Source: Verrucomicrobia bacterium LW23 (GTDB lineage: Bacteria; Verrucomicrobiota; Verrucomicrobiia; Methylacidiphilales; UBA1321). Taken from it: a stretch of DNA of 64,000 nucleotides. The notes under the pieces are model-generated. The model did not search any database and was not told the DNA's origin. It saw only the letters and a program-made list of their open reading frames with translations. The stretch spans positions 248,001 to 312,000 of the forward strand of contig QAZA01000025.1 in the NCBI GenBank assembly GCA_003054695.1. Direction: 5' to 3'. A program made the translations under genes and the position numbers. Shown in pieces: positions 26,090 to 36,600 of this stretch (position 1 is the stretch's first letter; every line of letters begins with the position of its first letter).

Positions 26090-29000
26090 TCCAGATAGAC
26101 AAAGTACACGATCCGGTATTTCATTAGCGCAGCCAGCGGGTTGTTTGCCTGCTCGGCGGGCGTGTTGAGGTAGGTCACCGTTCCATGGGCGGGAAGCAGG
26201 GCCGGCGCCTGGGGGCCGTCAATCTGCGGCCAGATAAAGCTGGCCTTGCTGGTTTGTACGCGGCCGCTGTAGATGCCGCCGCTGGACGTGTAGCCATCCA
26301 GGGGCGGGAAGGCAGGGCCCGGCGTTGTGTTGACGCCCGTGGCCAGCAGGGAGTAGGTGCCCGCAGCGCCGACTTCGCCGTTGCCGCCAATGCCGTCCTT
26401 GCCCTTCCACACGTACCGCTCTACCACGGCGTAGAACCGCTTTTCTCCGGTTACCGTATCGCCCCTTTCGAATTCGCCGTACTGGGTGGAAGTCGACTTT
26501 TTGCGGACGGTTTGCGCCACGCCCCATACGCCGAAGACGTTGGATTGCGTCGTCATCGCGCCCGCCAGGTTGCGGATAAGCACCTCTTTGTCGAAGTCGG
26601 TGGCGCCGAGCGCATCATCGGCCACGCCCGGCACTTCGGTAATCCGGCCCACGTGGTCAAAAGCCTGCGTGGAGGTTTGCCAGGCCGACAGGGCGGCGGC
26701 GGCGTTGTCTCCGTTGGGCATGTGTGCAAACAGGGCCTCCAGCGGTTTGGTGCGCTGCGGCGGGGAGAAGTGCGGGCTGGAATCCGGGAAGATGCGCGAG
26801 TTGATATTAAGCTTGCCCTGCGTGGCGTTTCGCGAGGTGATGCGCGTGCCGTAGTTGGGGGCGATCAGGTCCATCACCAGCCAGTCGGGCAGGTCCGATG
26901 CCGACCCGGCGTTTTTGTGGAAGCGCATCGTGTCCCACGCCACACCCCGCTGCATGCCGGTGGGGATTAGCGAGAGAAAGCCCGGCCCAAGGCGGCCCGA
27001 CTTGTACAGATCCCACATCGCAAACTTGCTGAGCTTCGAGTTATCCGCAGTGGTGGTGGTGTTGACGAAGCCAAGCGTGTCCTCCGTGGCCGGCCTCGGC
27101 GTCCAGCACGCCTTTTTGCCGGAGGTGCGCGGGTCGTCCACCTCCACCGTCAGCCGCGGGCGCAGGGTGGGGTCGTCGATCATGTCCTGGATCTCCGCCC
27201 CGTTAATGACGAAGGAGAACTCGAAGTAGCCGTCCGACTCCGGGGAGGCGATCAACCCCGCCGGTACCGTCTCGCTGGGCGCCTGGGCGGCCGGCACCCC
27301 CATGGGCGCAAGCTGGTTGGTGAAGTTGCCGGCATTTGCCCCCAGGCCCACCCGCACCCGTACGTTGACGGTGTAGCTGCCCGTTCGGGAAAAATTGTTG
27401 GGCGACCCACCCGTGTTGGTAAACTGCGTGCCGGTGGAGACCACCCGGCCCATGGAGAGCACCGCATAGCCGTCCACGGTCGGCCCGGCGCTTCCCATCG
27501 GGTTTCCCTTCCACGCCGCGGGGGAGCCGGCGGTGCTGACATTAGTGGCGGTATTGACTCGCACAGCGCCCGTGGGTCCGATCACCTCCGCCCGCACATA
27601 AGGCGCGTAAAACGCCGACTGATAGCCGGAGGTTCCGCTCGGCGCGGTCCACATCCCTGTACCCGCGCCTGTGTTGCGAAAGTAGCCGGGCGGCAGATAG
27701 ACCTCCTGCATCACGTCCACCTGAAGCCGCCAGTTGGACGCGGAGGTGCCCGGCAGCGGCGTCAGACGCACGCCGACCTCGTTGATCTGCGGGAAGGGGT
27801 TGAGCGCGAGGATGCCTTTGCTGCTGATCGGCCCCTTCCAGTGATTACCCCGTGGGCCGGTGTAGCCTGGGTAATCGGCGGTGACGCCCCACTTCCGGTC
27901 CATATCATCGCACACGTTGCTGCCCGTGGCGCCCGAGCCCTGGCCGCCGGGCGAGCCGCGCAGGGAGAGGCTGATCATCGAGTTCATGTTCACCGCAATC
28001 TGTTCGGACTCCTCGGGACCGGCCGACGCCCAGCGGAAGCGGGAGCCTTCCATCCCCGGCCAGTCGTTGCGCTGCATGTACCGGGCCAGAGTGCTGATAA
28101 TCGGCTCCTGGATCTGCCGCACCTGGGTGTCCACGCTCATCGCCTCGCCCGTGGCAAGACCCATCGTGTAGGCGTAGAACGTCATCGGTTGCTCCGGGTG
28201 GTAGCTGTGCTGGTAGGCGGCGCCTGTCTCGATGTCACCCGCCCATTTGGTGAGAAAGATGCGCGATTTGCCGAAGACGTTGAACTCCGGGCTTTTGCTG
28301 AAGATGGTGAGGTTAAACTTCTCCGCCTCGTACGCGGCAGCCTGGGCCGTCGGGTTATCGTCCGCCAGGCCGTTCATGTTGATATCCATGTACTTGCGGA
28401 TATCCTCGGGCATGCGAAGGTCGCCGTTGGCGGGAATGTCTGTTTCCAGGCTGCGCACGGCCAGGCCCAGCATATCGGCGTTGATCGACGCTGGGTGGCT
28501 GAGCCCGTACGTAGTGGCTCCCACCGTGTAGCTGGGCCCCAGATACGGCGCCAGGTCGCGGGGACCGGAGCTCCCCCAGTCCAGCGGCAACTTCAGCGTG
28601 CCGGTGATGGAGGCCGGCTTGCCGCGGGCCACATTCACATTTACCTTGGTGGACTCATCGTCCATCCAGAACGCATAGCGGCCCACCAGCTTGTTGCCCG
28701 CGCCGGCGGGCGCGGTGTTATCCTGCAGCACAGGAACCCAGGAGACCCACATCGGGTCGTTGGCGCCGGTGATGGGATACTTGTCGCTGACAACCGACCG
28801 CGCGTTGAGATTGACCGCCACCACAGAGTCGTCCGCCGTCGCCTCGCCCGTGTGCAGGGCAATGCGGCGAACGCCCGTCGAATCCACCACAGTAAGGCGC
28901 CCCGGGTTGGAGTACCAGTGGCCGCCGCCATTCACCGGCGTTTCCATCGTGGGATCGGTGGGATCGGGGATGTTGTCGCGCAGCAGCGAGATGGCGTGAA

Positions 29001-29190
29001 CCAGGGCGGACTGCGCGACCTGCTTGGCCCGCTCGTTCTCCGCCATCGAGCGAGCCGCCAGACGCTCCGTCCGCATGCTGATCATGAACCCCATGCACAG
29101 GATGGTGATGATGGCCAGGAAGGCCATGGTGATAACCAGGGCCATGCCTTGCCGACGCTGCTGCCTGCTTCTCAAGATGCTGCTATTCAT
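26086..29190 (-). CDS. Verru_Chthon cassette protein A
   Basis: A 1034-residue protein, last gene of a D-B-C-A set. It starts with a basic leader and one hydrophobic helix (GMALVITMAFLAIITILCMGFMISM), followed by MRTERLAARSMAENERAKQVAQSAL, which resembles the PilX/GspK minor pseudopilins. A very large beta-rich extracytoplasmic part follows. Cassette proteins of this kind are known from Verrucomicrobia and are assumed to form an envelope or secretion apparatus related to type II secretion/type IV pili, but the function is not established. The gene starts three bases after cassette C ends. The stop lies inside a miniature element, so the original C-terminus may have been different. Confidence 0.88.
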   Translation of the reverse strand: MNSSILRSRQQRRQGMALVITMAFLAIITILCMGFMISMRTERLAARSMAENERAKQVAQSALVHAISLLRDNIPDPTDPTMETPVNGGGHWYSNPGRLTVVDSTGVRRIALHTGEATADDSVVAVNLNARSVVSDKYPITGANDPMWVSWVPVLQDNTAPAGAGNKLVGRYAFWMDDESTKVNVNVARGKPASITGTLKLPLDWGSSGPRDLAPYLGPSYTVGATTYGLSHPASINADMLGLAVRSLETDIPANGDLRMPEDIRKYMDINMNGLADDNPTAQAAAYEAEKFNLTIFSKSPEFNVFGKSRIFLTKWAGDIETGAAYQHSYHPEQPMTFYAYTMGLATGEAMSVDTQVRQIQEPIISTLARYMQRNDWPGMEGSRFRWASAGPEESEQIAVNMNSMISLSLRGSPGGQGSGATGSNVCDDMDRKWGVTADYPGYTGPRGNHWKGPISSKGILALNPFPQINEVGVRLTPLPGTSASNWRLQVDVMQEVYLPPGYFRNTGAGTGMWTAPSGTSGYQSAFYAPYVRAEVIGPTGAVRVNTATNVSTAGSPAAWKGNPMGSAGPTVDGYAVLSMGRVVSTGTQFTNTGGSPNNFSRTGSYTVNVRVRVGLGANAGNFTNQLAPMGVPAAQAPSETVPAGLIASPESDGYFEFSFVINGAEIQDMIDDPTLRPRLTVEVDDPRTSGKKACWTPRPATEDTLGFVNTTTTADNSKLSKFAMWDLYKSGRLGPGFLSLIPTGMQRGVAWDTMRFHKNAGSASDLPDWLVMDLIAPNYGTRITSRNATQGKLNINSRIFPDSSPHFSPPQRTKPLEALFAHMPNGDNAAAALSAWQTSTQAFDHVGRITEVPGVADDALGATDFDKEVLIRNLAGAMTTQSNVFGVWGVAQTVRKKSTSTQYGEFERGDTVTGEKRFYAVVERYVWKGKDGIGGNGEVGAAGTYSLLATGVNTTPGPAFPPLDGYTSSGGIYSGRVQTSKASFIWPQIDGPQAPALLPAHGTVTYLNTPAEQANNPLAALMKYRIVYFVYLD

Positions 29191-29193
29191 GGA

Positions 29194-30249
29194 TCACAGT
29201 CCGTTTACAAGTTTAACCCTCACGGTAAATGCTCTGGCGTTGGAAACACCCGCCTGCACCAGATCCGCCTGATACTGCCGGATTTGCGCGGCAACCTCCT
29301 GCGCGCTGACCGGGGCCGGCATTTCGGGAATCACCACGTTGCGCCGGAGCGTATGGGAATCGAGGACGATAAGCGTGATTTCCACGCTGGACGGAAGCTT
29401 GTTGGCCACCGCGGTAGTCGGCGTGGTGGCCGGGTTGTTGGGGCCGCTGGTGTACTGGAAGGTCTTCGCCTCATTGGCGTAGGCCGGTGCCGCGCTGCTG
29501 AAAGGCGCGTCGGCCGTCGTCATCTGAAAGCACGCGCCGGAGGAAAACTGGATGGTGCCCGACGCGTAAGGCGCGGGCGCCTGCGAGAGCCAGGGGATCG
29601 GGTTACCCGCTGGATCAAGGCAGCGGACCCACATCGCCACCACGCCATCCGCCACCACGGCAACAACGCGCGTGGAGCTGGCGGGATCGAACGCCTGCGG
29701 CGGCAGTTTCGTGATCCACAGCGCCTCATTGGCAAAGCTCCAGATTCGCTTGTTTGCCGTGGTTTGCTCGGCGTAGGCATTCAACCCCTTGTAATAGTTG
29801 TTCGGGTTATCCCCGCTGACGTAAAAGCGATTGAGCTGGTAACTCCTTTTTGCCGGATTGCGCGTGAGGTAATACCCGATTCCGCACAGGTTGCTCGCCT
29901 CGGTCGATTTGCCCGGCGCCATCCAGAACAGGCTGGGAGCGTTGGTGGCCAGGTCCGGTACCTTGCCGGCCAGGTTGGGAGTTTGCACAAACTGGATCTT
30001 GTCGCTGGCCACCGCGCCGGAAAGCTCGCGCGAGAAGAGCTCCAGCGCCGCACGGCCGCTCTGGTAGACTTCTACCTTCTGGTCGCCCATCAGCCAGGCC
30101 ATTTGCGCGCTGGTGATGACCTGGGCCAGAAACACCATCAGGACGGCAAACACAGCCAGAGCCACAAGCAGCTCCACCATGGAGAACGCGTGCGTCTGCG
30201 AGGGCTGAGCAGAGCTCCGCTCGGTGCGGCTATGCCGGATCAGGTTCAT
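29194..30249 (-). CDS. Verru_Chthon cassette protein C (pseudopilin-like)
   Basis: A 351-residue protein with a type IV prepilin-like N-terminus: a 20-residue leader ending in HA, then FSMVELLVALAVFAVLMVFL with the conserved Glu at +5. The rest is a large soluble domain with GDQKVEVYQSGRAALELFSR, which recalls the GspJ/PulJ class. It should be processed by a prepilin peptidase and inserted in the inner membrane. Its start overlaps the end of cassette B by four bases, which indicates translational coupling. Confidence 0.9.
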   Translation of the reverse strand: MNLIRHSRTERSSAQPSQTHAFSMVELLVALAVFAVLMVFLAQVITSAQMAWLMGDQKVEVYQSGRAALELFSRELSGAVASDKIQFVQTPNLAGKVPDLATNAPSLFWMAPGKSTEASNLCGIGYYLTRNPAKRSYQLNRFYVSGDNPNNYYKGLNAYAEQTTANKRIWSFANEALWITKLPPQAFDPASSTRVVAVVADGVVAMWVRCLDPAGNPIPWLSQAPAPYASGTIQFSSGACFQMTTADAPFSSAAPAYANEAKTFQYTSGPNNPATTPTTAVANKLPSSVEITLIVLDSHTLRRNVVIPEMPAPVSAQEVAAQIRQYQADLVQAGVSNARAFTVRVKLVNGL

Positions 30250-30737
30250 AAGCCAATTTTGGGGATGGAATTCGTATCCAGCGCCTGCCAGCCTGGGCCG
30301 GTGAGGGGAGTCACGTAAAAGCTTGTCTGAAACCGCTGCGCGCCCGCCTCGCCGGCGGCACCCGCCGGCCAGGTAATGACGACGGAGGCCACCATCATCC
30401 CGCTGCCGGCAATAGCTGGGTTCGGAGGGGCCAGGGTTACATCGACACGGTAGAAGCTGTCGGAGTCAGCTGTGCCGCCCTGCAGCCGCGCGCCGGCGTC
30501 ATAGTAAAGGGGATCGAGCGGGCCGGCCACGCAGGGTTTGCCTACCAGCGCCTCGCGCACATTCAGCGCCAGCAGGCTTGTCGAAGTATCCGCCACGGAA
30601 TCCTTGAGCGACGTCATGCCCACGAGAATCATGCCCAGGATGGCGATGAGCGCAAAGGAAACTACGCCAAGCGCAATCACCACCTCCACCAGGGAGAACG
30701 CGCCCCTGCGCGTCCCTGCATGTGCCTGCGTGATCAT
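30246..30737 (-). CDS. Verru_Chthon cassette protein B (pseudopilin-like)
   Basis: A 163-residue prepilin-like protein. The leader MITQAHAGTRRG is followed by AFSLVEVVIALGVVSFALIA with Glu at +5, then a short variable domain similar in plan to GspI. It overlaps both neighbours by four bases. It is likely a minor pseudopilin that cooperates with proteins C and D. Confidence 0.9.
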   Translation of the reverse strand: MITQAHAGTRRGAFSLVEVVIALGVVSFALIAILGMILVGMTSLKDSVADTSTSLLALNVREALVGKPCVAGPLDPLYYDAGARLQGGTADSDSFYRVDVTLAPPNPAIAGSGMMVASVVITWPAGAAGEAGAQRFQTSFYVTPLTGPGWQALDTNSIPKIGL

Positions 30738-31357
30738 GGGCGGGCGATTTTAAGGCGACCGGTTAGCGTGTTGGCCGTAATCTTGGCGTAGTTGGCCGGG
30801 GCGCCGGCGGTGTTATCCAGGTTCTCCATGGTGAGCGCCATCCAGATGTCCAGGCCCGTCATGTTCGGCATCGAGGCCGCGCCGGTGGGTGCAAACTCCG
30901 CGTATTGCAGCTCCACCGTCTTGCCGCCCACCACCACGGAGAACGAGTTGACCCCGGCGCTGGCCAGCAGATGGTTGGCGTCGACCTCACCCGTGTAGCT
31001 GCCGGAGGCGGGATCGAACGTTACCCCCTGGGGCACCGCTTCCCACTTTGTCAGCTGTACCCAGGCTTCCTGCTCGATGTCGTACTTCCACACACTCATC
31101 CGGCGGTAGCTGGCCTCGGGTTTATCCTGCCAGTTCTTCACCACCACAAAGCGCGTTTTCGTCCGCTGCGTCACCGCTTCGGTACGGGCAACCGTAAGCA
31201 GGTTGGACACCAGCCGCGATGCATGGCCGAGATTGTTGGACCTGGACACGCCGGAAAGGGCCGGCAGGGTAAGCCCCACCACAACCGCCATGATGCCCAC
31301 GACAGCCATAAGCTCGATGAGAGTGAAAGCACGCGATGCAGCTCGGCGAACTTGCAT
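30734..31357 (-). CDS. Verru_Chthon cassette protein D (pseudopilin-like)
   Basis: A 207-residue prepilin-like protein, first gene of the cassette. The N-terminus MQVRRAASRA|FTLIELMAVVGIMAVVVG carries the canonical FTLIEL processing site with Glu at +5, and the rest resembles the GspH class (SRLVSNLLTVARTEAVTQRTK). Start choice is open: ATG ending at 31357 gives a short basic leader, ATG ending at 31387 a 20-residue leader. The open frame upstream of these is not pilin-like. Order D-B-C-A with four-base overlaps between D/B and B/C shows one operon. Confidence 0.88.
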   Translation of the reverse strand: MQVRRAASRAFTLIELMAVVGIMAVVVGLTLPALSGVSRSNNLGHASRLVSNLLTVARTEAVTQRTKTRFVVVKNWQDKPEASYRRMSVWKYDIEQEAWVQLTKWEAVPQGVTFDPASGSYTGEVDANHLLASAGVNSFSVVVGGKTVELQYAEFAPTGAASMPNMTGLDIWMALTMENLDNTAGAPANYAKITANTLTGRLKIARP

Positions 31358-31629
31358 GCATTTACATTTTGTCTGAATCGGCGTCATTGCAAGTATGAAT
31401 TGGTAGACAAATTCGAAGGTGCGGCCCGGGCGGTTTGCCATGGACACACCCTTGTTCAACGGCGCCGCCTTTGCCATCCCAGGCGCCGTGCTGCCCTTAC
31501 CGGTTATCTGCTCAATCCGAGCAAAAGCGTGTGTCGCAGGCCTCATGATTTGCATGTTTTTGAATTTATTGAAAAATAAACGTTATTGCAAGCATTAAAT
31601 CTGAGTTCGCGCCCTCTCCTCTCGGAAAA

Positions 31630-32126
31630 TCAATCCTTCAGCCCGCTTTCCTCCAGATGCTGCGACAGCCCAAGCTTCTGCCTCGCCAAATCCCTCGCAA
31701 ACAACTGCGCCACACGCCGCGCCCCCGGTACGCCGTCGCCGCCTCCGCATAAAAATGCGGCTTGTCCTTCTTCTGGTCGTTATGGCCAAACTGGATCACC
31801 ACCCATTCCCCTGGGCGAAGCGCCTTGAGCACGGGATCCCACAGGCCTTCGCCACGGAAACTTTTGGTGCTGCGCCCGTCTTTGGCGCGATTGTCCACCG
31901 CGACCGCGCCGGGCTTAAAGAATTCCGGCAACAGCTGTCCCCAGCCGTGCTCCGGATTCCCGTTATCCGGACTTTTGTTGGCCATGGTGGAATCGCCGAT
32001 CATGTAGAGAGTTGTCATATCCGCGCCATGCAGGGGGGAGAGCGACGTTGCTGCGGCCAGCAGCCACACGGCCGCTACGGACAACGTCCAGGGCCGCACT
32101 CCCGTTGTAGAGATTTTGTTGTGCAT
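31630..32126 (-). pseudogene. Rhamnogalacturonan acetylesterase (SGNH hydrolase), internally deleted and frameshifted
   Basis: The N-terminal 110 residues are clear: a signal peptide, then LYMIGDSTMANKSPDNG with the catalytic Ser, VDNRAKDGRSTKSFRGEGLW, and VVIQFGHNDQKKDKPHFY. Directly afterwards the frame changes, and a different frame reads GARRVAQLFARDLARQKLG and the usual family end LSQHLEESGLKD with a stop at 31630-31632. The roughly 100 residues between, including the DxxH catalytic block, are missing. A deletion joined the ends out of frame, so the gene is dead. The intact enzyme removes acetyl groups from pectic rhamnogalacturonan. Confidence 0.85.
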
Positions 32127-32218
32127 GAGAGTATGCTTTTCCGAGGTGAATTGCAGTCAGGGCTTCGTCGGCGATCGATATTTATTGCATATTTTTGTTT
32201 TTATTGCAATTTAAAGCA

Positions 32219-33595
32219 ATGCTCAAGAGCGTCATTAATCGGATTCCCTTCAAATCCCTGCTTCTCTGCGGGCTTCTCCTTCCCGCCGCCACGGCCCTCC
32301 AGGCTGCCGACCTCTACATCCTGCCCTCGGGAGCCGGATCCAAAGACGGCACCAGCTGGGAAAACGCCAAAGCGGGCACCCGCGCCGACTTCCAGGCCGC
32401 ATGGGACGCCCTTACACCCGGCGATACCCTGTTTGTGGGCAGCGGTACCTACGACGACGCCCCCGGCATTAAAGCCGAAAAGGGCGGGGCCGAAGGCAAG
32501 CCCCTGCGCCTGGTCGGTGTCGACCGCGGTACCGGCCTGCCGTTGCTGACCAGCAACTTTGACAAGAACAAACCCGACAAAACCGGCGCTGGCTTCTTCG
32601 ACGCCCCGCTCGGTGTCTCCAACTTCGAGATTGAAGGCTTCCGACTCAAAAACTACCGCATCGGCGTCTACATGCGCGGCCGCAACTCCAACATCAGGAT
32701 CTCCAAACTGGACATTCAGGAAGCGCGCGAAGGCATCCGTAGCGAGGGCGGCGGAACCATCCAGAACCCGGCGGCCGCGAGCAACAACGTGCACGTGTCG
32801 GACTGCCGCTTCGTTAAATTCACCAAGCGCGGCATTCGGCTGCAGGGTGGCAACTATAACTGGAAGATTGAGCGCTGCCACGCCGACGCGGGCGGCAAGG
32901 AGTGGTTTACCGAGCCCTTCCATATGGGCTTTCAGGTCGCCAACAAGTCGCTCAAGGATTCCCCTTTCGAGCACCACATTGAGTTCTACGACTGCGTGGC
33001 GCTAAACTCGTACCACGAGCCCGCCGAGGGCAAAGCGTACTGGAACGCCGACGGCTTTTGCGCCGAAGCCAAAGTCACCCACCTGCGGTACGTGCGCTGC
33101 GTGGCCATGCACAACACGGACGGCGGCTGGGACGACAAATCCGACGGCCCCGAGTTTATCGACTGCGTCTCTATCGACAACAAGGAAAACTTCCGCCTGT
33201 GGGGCCGCAACATCCCCGCCAAAATGAAGAACGTGCTCTCCGCCTACGCCCACAAACGCGGCGGCAGCGGCCCGGAAACCGGCCTGTGGCTGCTGGGCAG
33301 CCTGGAAGCGGAAAACTGCACCTTCCTGGGCAACAGCACCCAAATTACGGCCGACGCCGAGAAAGCCTCCCCCGACGCCAAACTCGTCTTCAGGAACTGC
33401 CTGTTTGCCGGCGGCAAGCTGGGCGCCGCGGCCAAAGCGCAGATGGAGAACTCCGTCGTCTCCGATCCCGACGGCAAAACGGTAGATGTCGGCATCGCCG
33501 CCCCCAAAGGCACGCTGTGGAACAACATCACGCCCGACTTCAACAGCACCACATATCCCGACAAGGGCTTCAGCAGCACCCGATGGAGCAAGTAA
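32219..33595 (+). CDS. Secreted right-handed beta-helix protein, pectate-lyase-like (PL9 type)
   Basis: A 458-residue secreted protein with signal peptide SLLLCGLLLPAATALQA. The body shows parallel beta-helix turns and the PL9-like signature NADGFCAEAKV...VRCVAMHNTDGGWDDKSDGP, with FIDCVSIDNKENFRLWG after it. PL9 enzymes cleave polygalacturonate by beta-elimination. The assignment is by motif recall only, and the catalytic base was not pinned down. It diverges from the acetylesterase relic, so the locus was probably a small pectin-degradation pair. ATG 32219 was chosen over a TTG eight codons upstream. Confidence 0.7.
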   Translation: MLKSVINRIPFKSLLLCGLLLPAATALQAADLYILPSGAGSKDGTSWENAKAGTRADFQAAWDALTPGDTLFVGSGTYDDAPGIKAEKGGAEGKPLRLVGVDRGTGLPLLTSNFDKNKPDKTGAGFFDAPLGVSNFEIEGFRLKNYRIGVYMRGRNSNIRISKLDIQEAREGIRSEGGGTIQNPAAASNNVHVSDCRFVKFTKRGIRLQGGNYNWKIERCHADAGGKEWFTEPFHMGFQVANKSLKDSPFEHHIEFYDCVALNSYHEPAEGKAYWNADGFCAEAKVTHLRYVRCVAMHNTDGGWDDKSDGPEFIDCVSIDNKENFRLWGRNIPAKMKNVLSAYAHKRGGSGPETGLWLLGSLEAENCTFLGNSTQITADAEKASPDAKLVFRNCLFAGGKLGAAAKAQMENSVVSDPDGKTVDVGIAAPKGTLWNNITPDFNSTTYPDKGFSSTRWSK

Positions 33596-33625
33596 CTCCA
33601 CACCGCCATGTTGCCAACAATTCTC

Positions 33626-33651
33626 CTATGCCTGGACTTCGTCAGGCATAG
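33626..33651. terminator. Stem-loop between convergent genes
   Basis: A 9-bp perfect stem (CTATGCCTG at 33626-33634, CAGGCATAG at 33643-33651) spans the end of the 1748-residue gene and the gap after the beta-helix gene. It lacks a T-run, so its role as terminator is probable rather than certain. Confidence 0.45.
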
Positions 33652-36600
33652 ACATCGTCCAACGACATCGGATCGACAAGCTTTGCCCTTAGTTCATCCA
33701 GTAGGGAGGCGCCTTTGGCCTGCTCAGCCATGTATTTGAACTCCTGAAGGAGGCTTCGGAGGTCAGCGGTTACGAAGGGGGCCATTGTGCCGTTCTCGTA
33801 CAGCGCGGCGGACTTGCGTGCGAGCGCCATTGCGGCCTCGCTGTCGGTTACGAGGCTCAGCAATGCCTTTCTCATGAGGACTCCCGGCAAGGCCTCTTTC
33901 GGAACTTGCTGTTGCAGCCGCTCAATTTCGTCAGGGGCGTTCAGTTTCGACAGCTCGTGAAGGACTTCGCCCATTTGCGACGGGATGTTGACCTCGGAGA
34001 AGTCGGGATTCTTGGGGAGCAGGCTGAGGGCTGTCTCCATCATGCGGACAGCCTGGGGTACATCGCCGGACTTTGCCGCGCTTGTGGCCAGGGCCTGGTA
34101 AAGGCTGGCAACGACGAGCGGATTTTTCTCTTTGAAGCCGGGATCCATTTCCTTCTCGATCGATTGCACGAGGCTAAGCCCAGCCTCTGGGCCAAGGGTT
34201 CCGATCCAGTGATCGATCTGGGGGAGGAGTTTGTGGATGGTTGCTATATCCGGCTGACCGTCTCTTGACTGGGAAACGAGCATCGTGCGAAGGGCGGTGC
34301 CGAGGCAGTGCTGGGCCTCAGATGGACGCGTTTGCTCCAGGATTCTGCCATTATTGGCTTTGGCTGCGCGAAGCATCAGGGATGCGGCGAGGTCGTTGAG
34401 AGGAAATTGCGCGGAAAGAAGCCATACTATGGAGTCACCGGCGACGGTCGGGAATCCGTTTTGCGCGACTTCGGCGCCCGTTTTCTCGACGACGTCGAGC
34501 ACGGCGCTGAGTAGTTCCACATTTTCATTCGTTACCGGTAGTGTGGTGATGAAGGCGGCCAGTTCGCAGCATTCCCTGTACAGGGCGTCCTTCAGCGGTT
34601 TCTCTCCGATGGACGCGGCCCGCTTTTGAAGCTCCTCCAGAGCTGGTCGCCCGATGTCCGTGTTGTTCTCGGCGGCCACGTGCCGGAGTAACGTCCCCAG
34701 ACTGCCGGCGAGGATAGATGGTTTCGCTTCCAGAAGGCGGGGAGGCAAGTCTCTGACCCATTGATGAAGATCCAAGGACTCGCTCAATCCCAGCTTTCCA
34801 ACGGCTTTGGTGATGCCTCCGCACAGAGTCGCAATGGTGCCGGCCTCGCCGGGCGGGAACGGAGCAAGTTCGTCCAGCGGTTTAAGGGCGGCAGAAATCT
34901 GGCGCTTGACAGCTTCCTGGAGCTCGCCGATCAGTTGCATGCGTGCTTTCGCCGGCAGCTTGTCAGCCGATGCCAGACGGGCCTTTGCGTCGACTAGCTG
35001 GGTCATCATTTTCGGCTCACCGCCAAACTGCTTTTCCAGGTAGCTCAGGATCGGCAACGCTTGTTCGGGATTCTCTCCGATGTTTTGGATAAGGCTGGTT
35101 CCCGCTCTAAATACTTTGTCCCGCATTTCAATCGGTATCGTGTCGCCGAACCCCTCGACAAGCTCGGTGAAGAACCGCAGGGCGGGCTCCGTCGCAACAC
35201 CTTTCGACCGGGCAAACTTGTTGACGAATTCCAGTTTCTGCTGGAGCACCTCAGTCTGTACCTCCTCCTTGGCGAAGACACCGGGGACACCCTGTGTACT
35301 GAGGATCTTCAGTCTCTCGGCGGCGCTCGCGTGGTCTCCTGCGTCGATCGCGGCCCGGACAATGTGGAGATGTGCTTCGCGTATCATCTTCAGCTGAGGC
35401 GCCTCCAGTTGAGGAGCGAGTTTCTCGAACTCGCCAAGAATCGTGAGCGCCGTATCCATCCTGCCCGCTCTCGCCCATGCCGCGGCGTACTCGAGGATGT
35501 GCCCGAATTGATTATTGTCCCTGGGAAAATCAAAAGCAGGCAGCCTGAAGTGTCCGTTGTGAACCTCGATGATGTCCTTTCCGGTTGCGATGTAATGGTC
35601 ACACGCCATCTTGAGGGCTTTATCGGCTCCTTCACTCGTGAAGAAGTCCAGCACATGCCCGTGGTTTCCGCTGCCGACCAGCGCCTGTTTCCCCACGCTG
35701 CTTGTGGTGACAATAATGTCGCGGAATATTTTGAGTTGCTTTTCGGACTCGAGGCCGAGAGTGACGCGCAGCTTCTGCTGTCCTACAAGGGTAAAGTTGA
35801 GGTGAGGGAATCCAAAGCTGGGGCGGTCGCTTTCTAACAGGCCGTGGTCCTTTGCCAGGGCGCGGATGTGCGTGCTGAGCGGAACATACATCGGGTTCTT
35901 GTCCGGGCCCGCCCCCGGCAGACGGGCTCCCAGTGGGGAGCGTATGTCAATGAACACGGCGTTGGGATCTGTGTTGGGGGCCAGCAGCAGCGGCTCGTCG
36001 CCTGTGGATACGTTGCTGACAAGCTCTTTGGGCAGGCCGTAGGGCAGGCTGTCCCCGGAGTTGAGCATTTCGAAATTGGCATGCATGATGGCCGTGCGGT
36101 ACAGGTCGAGCGCCGCGCCGGCATGGCGCTGAAAGTGGATCATGCCTTGCAGGTTCGTGGCGGTTGGCGCTTCCGTTTCCGACGAGTTCACATTGAAGGT
36201 GCGCAGCAGCGCGCGCAGGTCTCCTTTGCCCTTGTTGTACACGGTCATAAAGCCGCCGGTCAGGTGATCGTTGCCGGCCATGTCAAACTTCTGCCCGCTG
36301 CGGAAAAGCACGAGGTTGACGTCACCGTCTTCAATCTGTTTCTCCAGGCCTTTGATCAAAGCAGCGATGCCGGGATCATCGCCCCGCGATATCGTGGTGT
36401 CGATCGCCACGGTCAGCGGTTTGCCGGCGATGGGAGGATCTGCGGCAAGGATAGTCAGGACCTGCTCCAGCACTTTCTCGGCCTGGTATGCTGTCTTCTC
36501 CGTGGAAATATTGTGATGAAATTCCGCGACAAAGAGATCCAGGGTCCGCGGTCTGCCGTCGCTGTCCGTACCCAGCTTGCCCCGCATGGCCTCAATGGAG

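Noticed and set aside
27841-30318. 825-codon plus-strand open frame through cassette genes A and C
   Set aside because: It runs antisense to two genes with clear pseudopilin motifs and overlapping starts and stops; composition is that of a complement frame.
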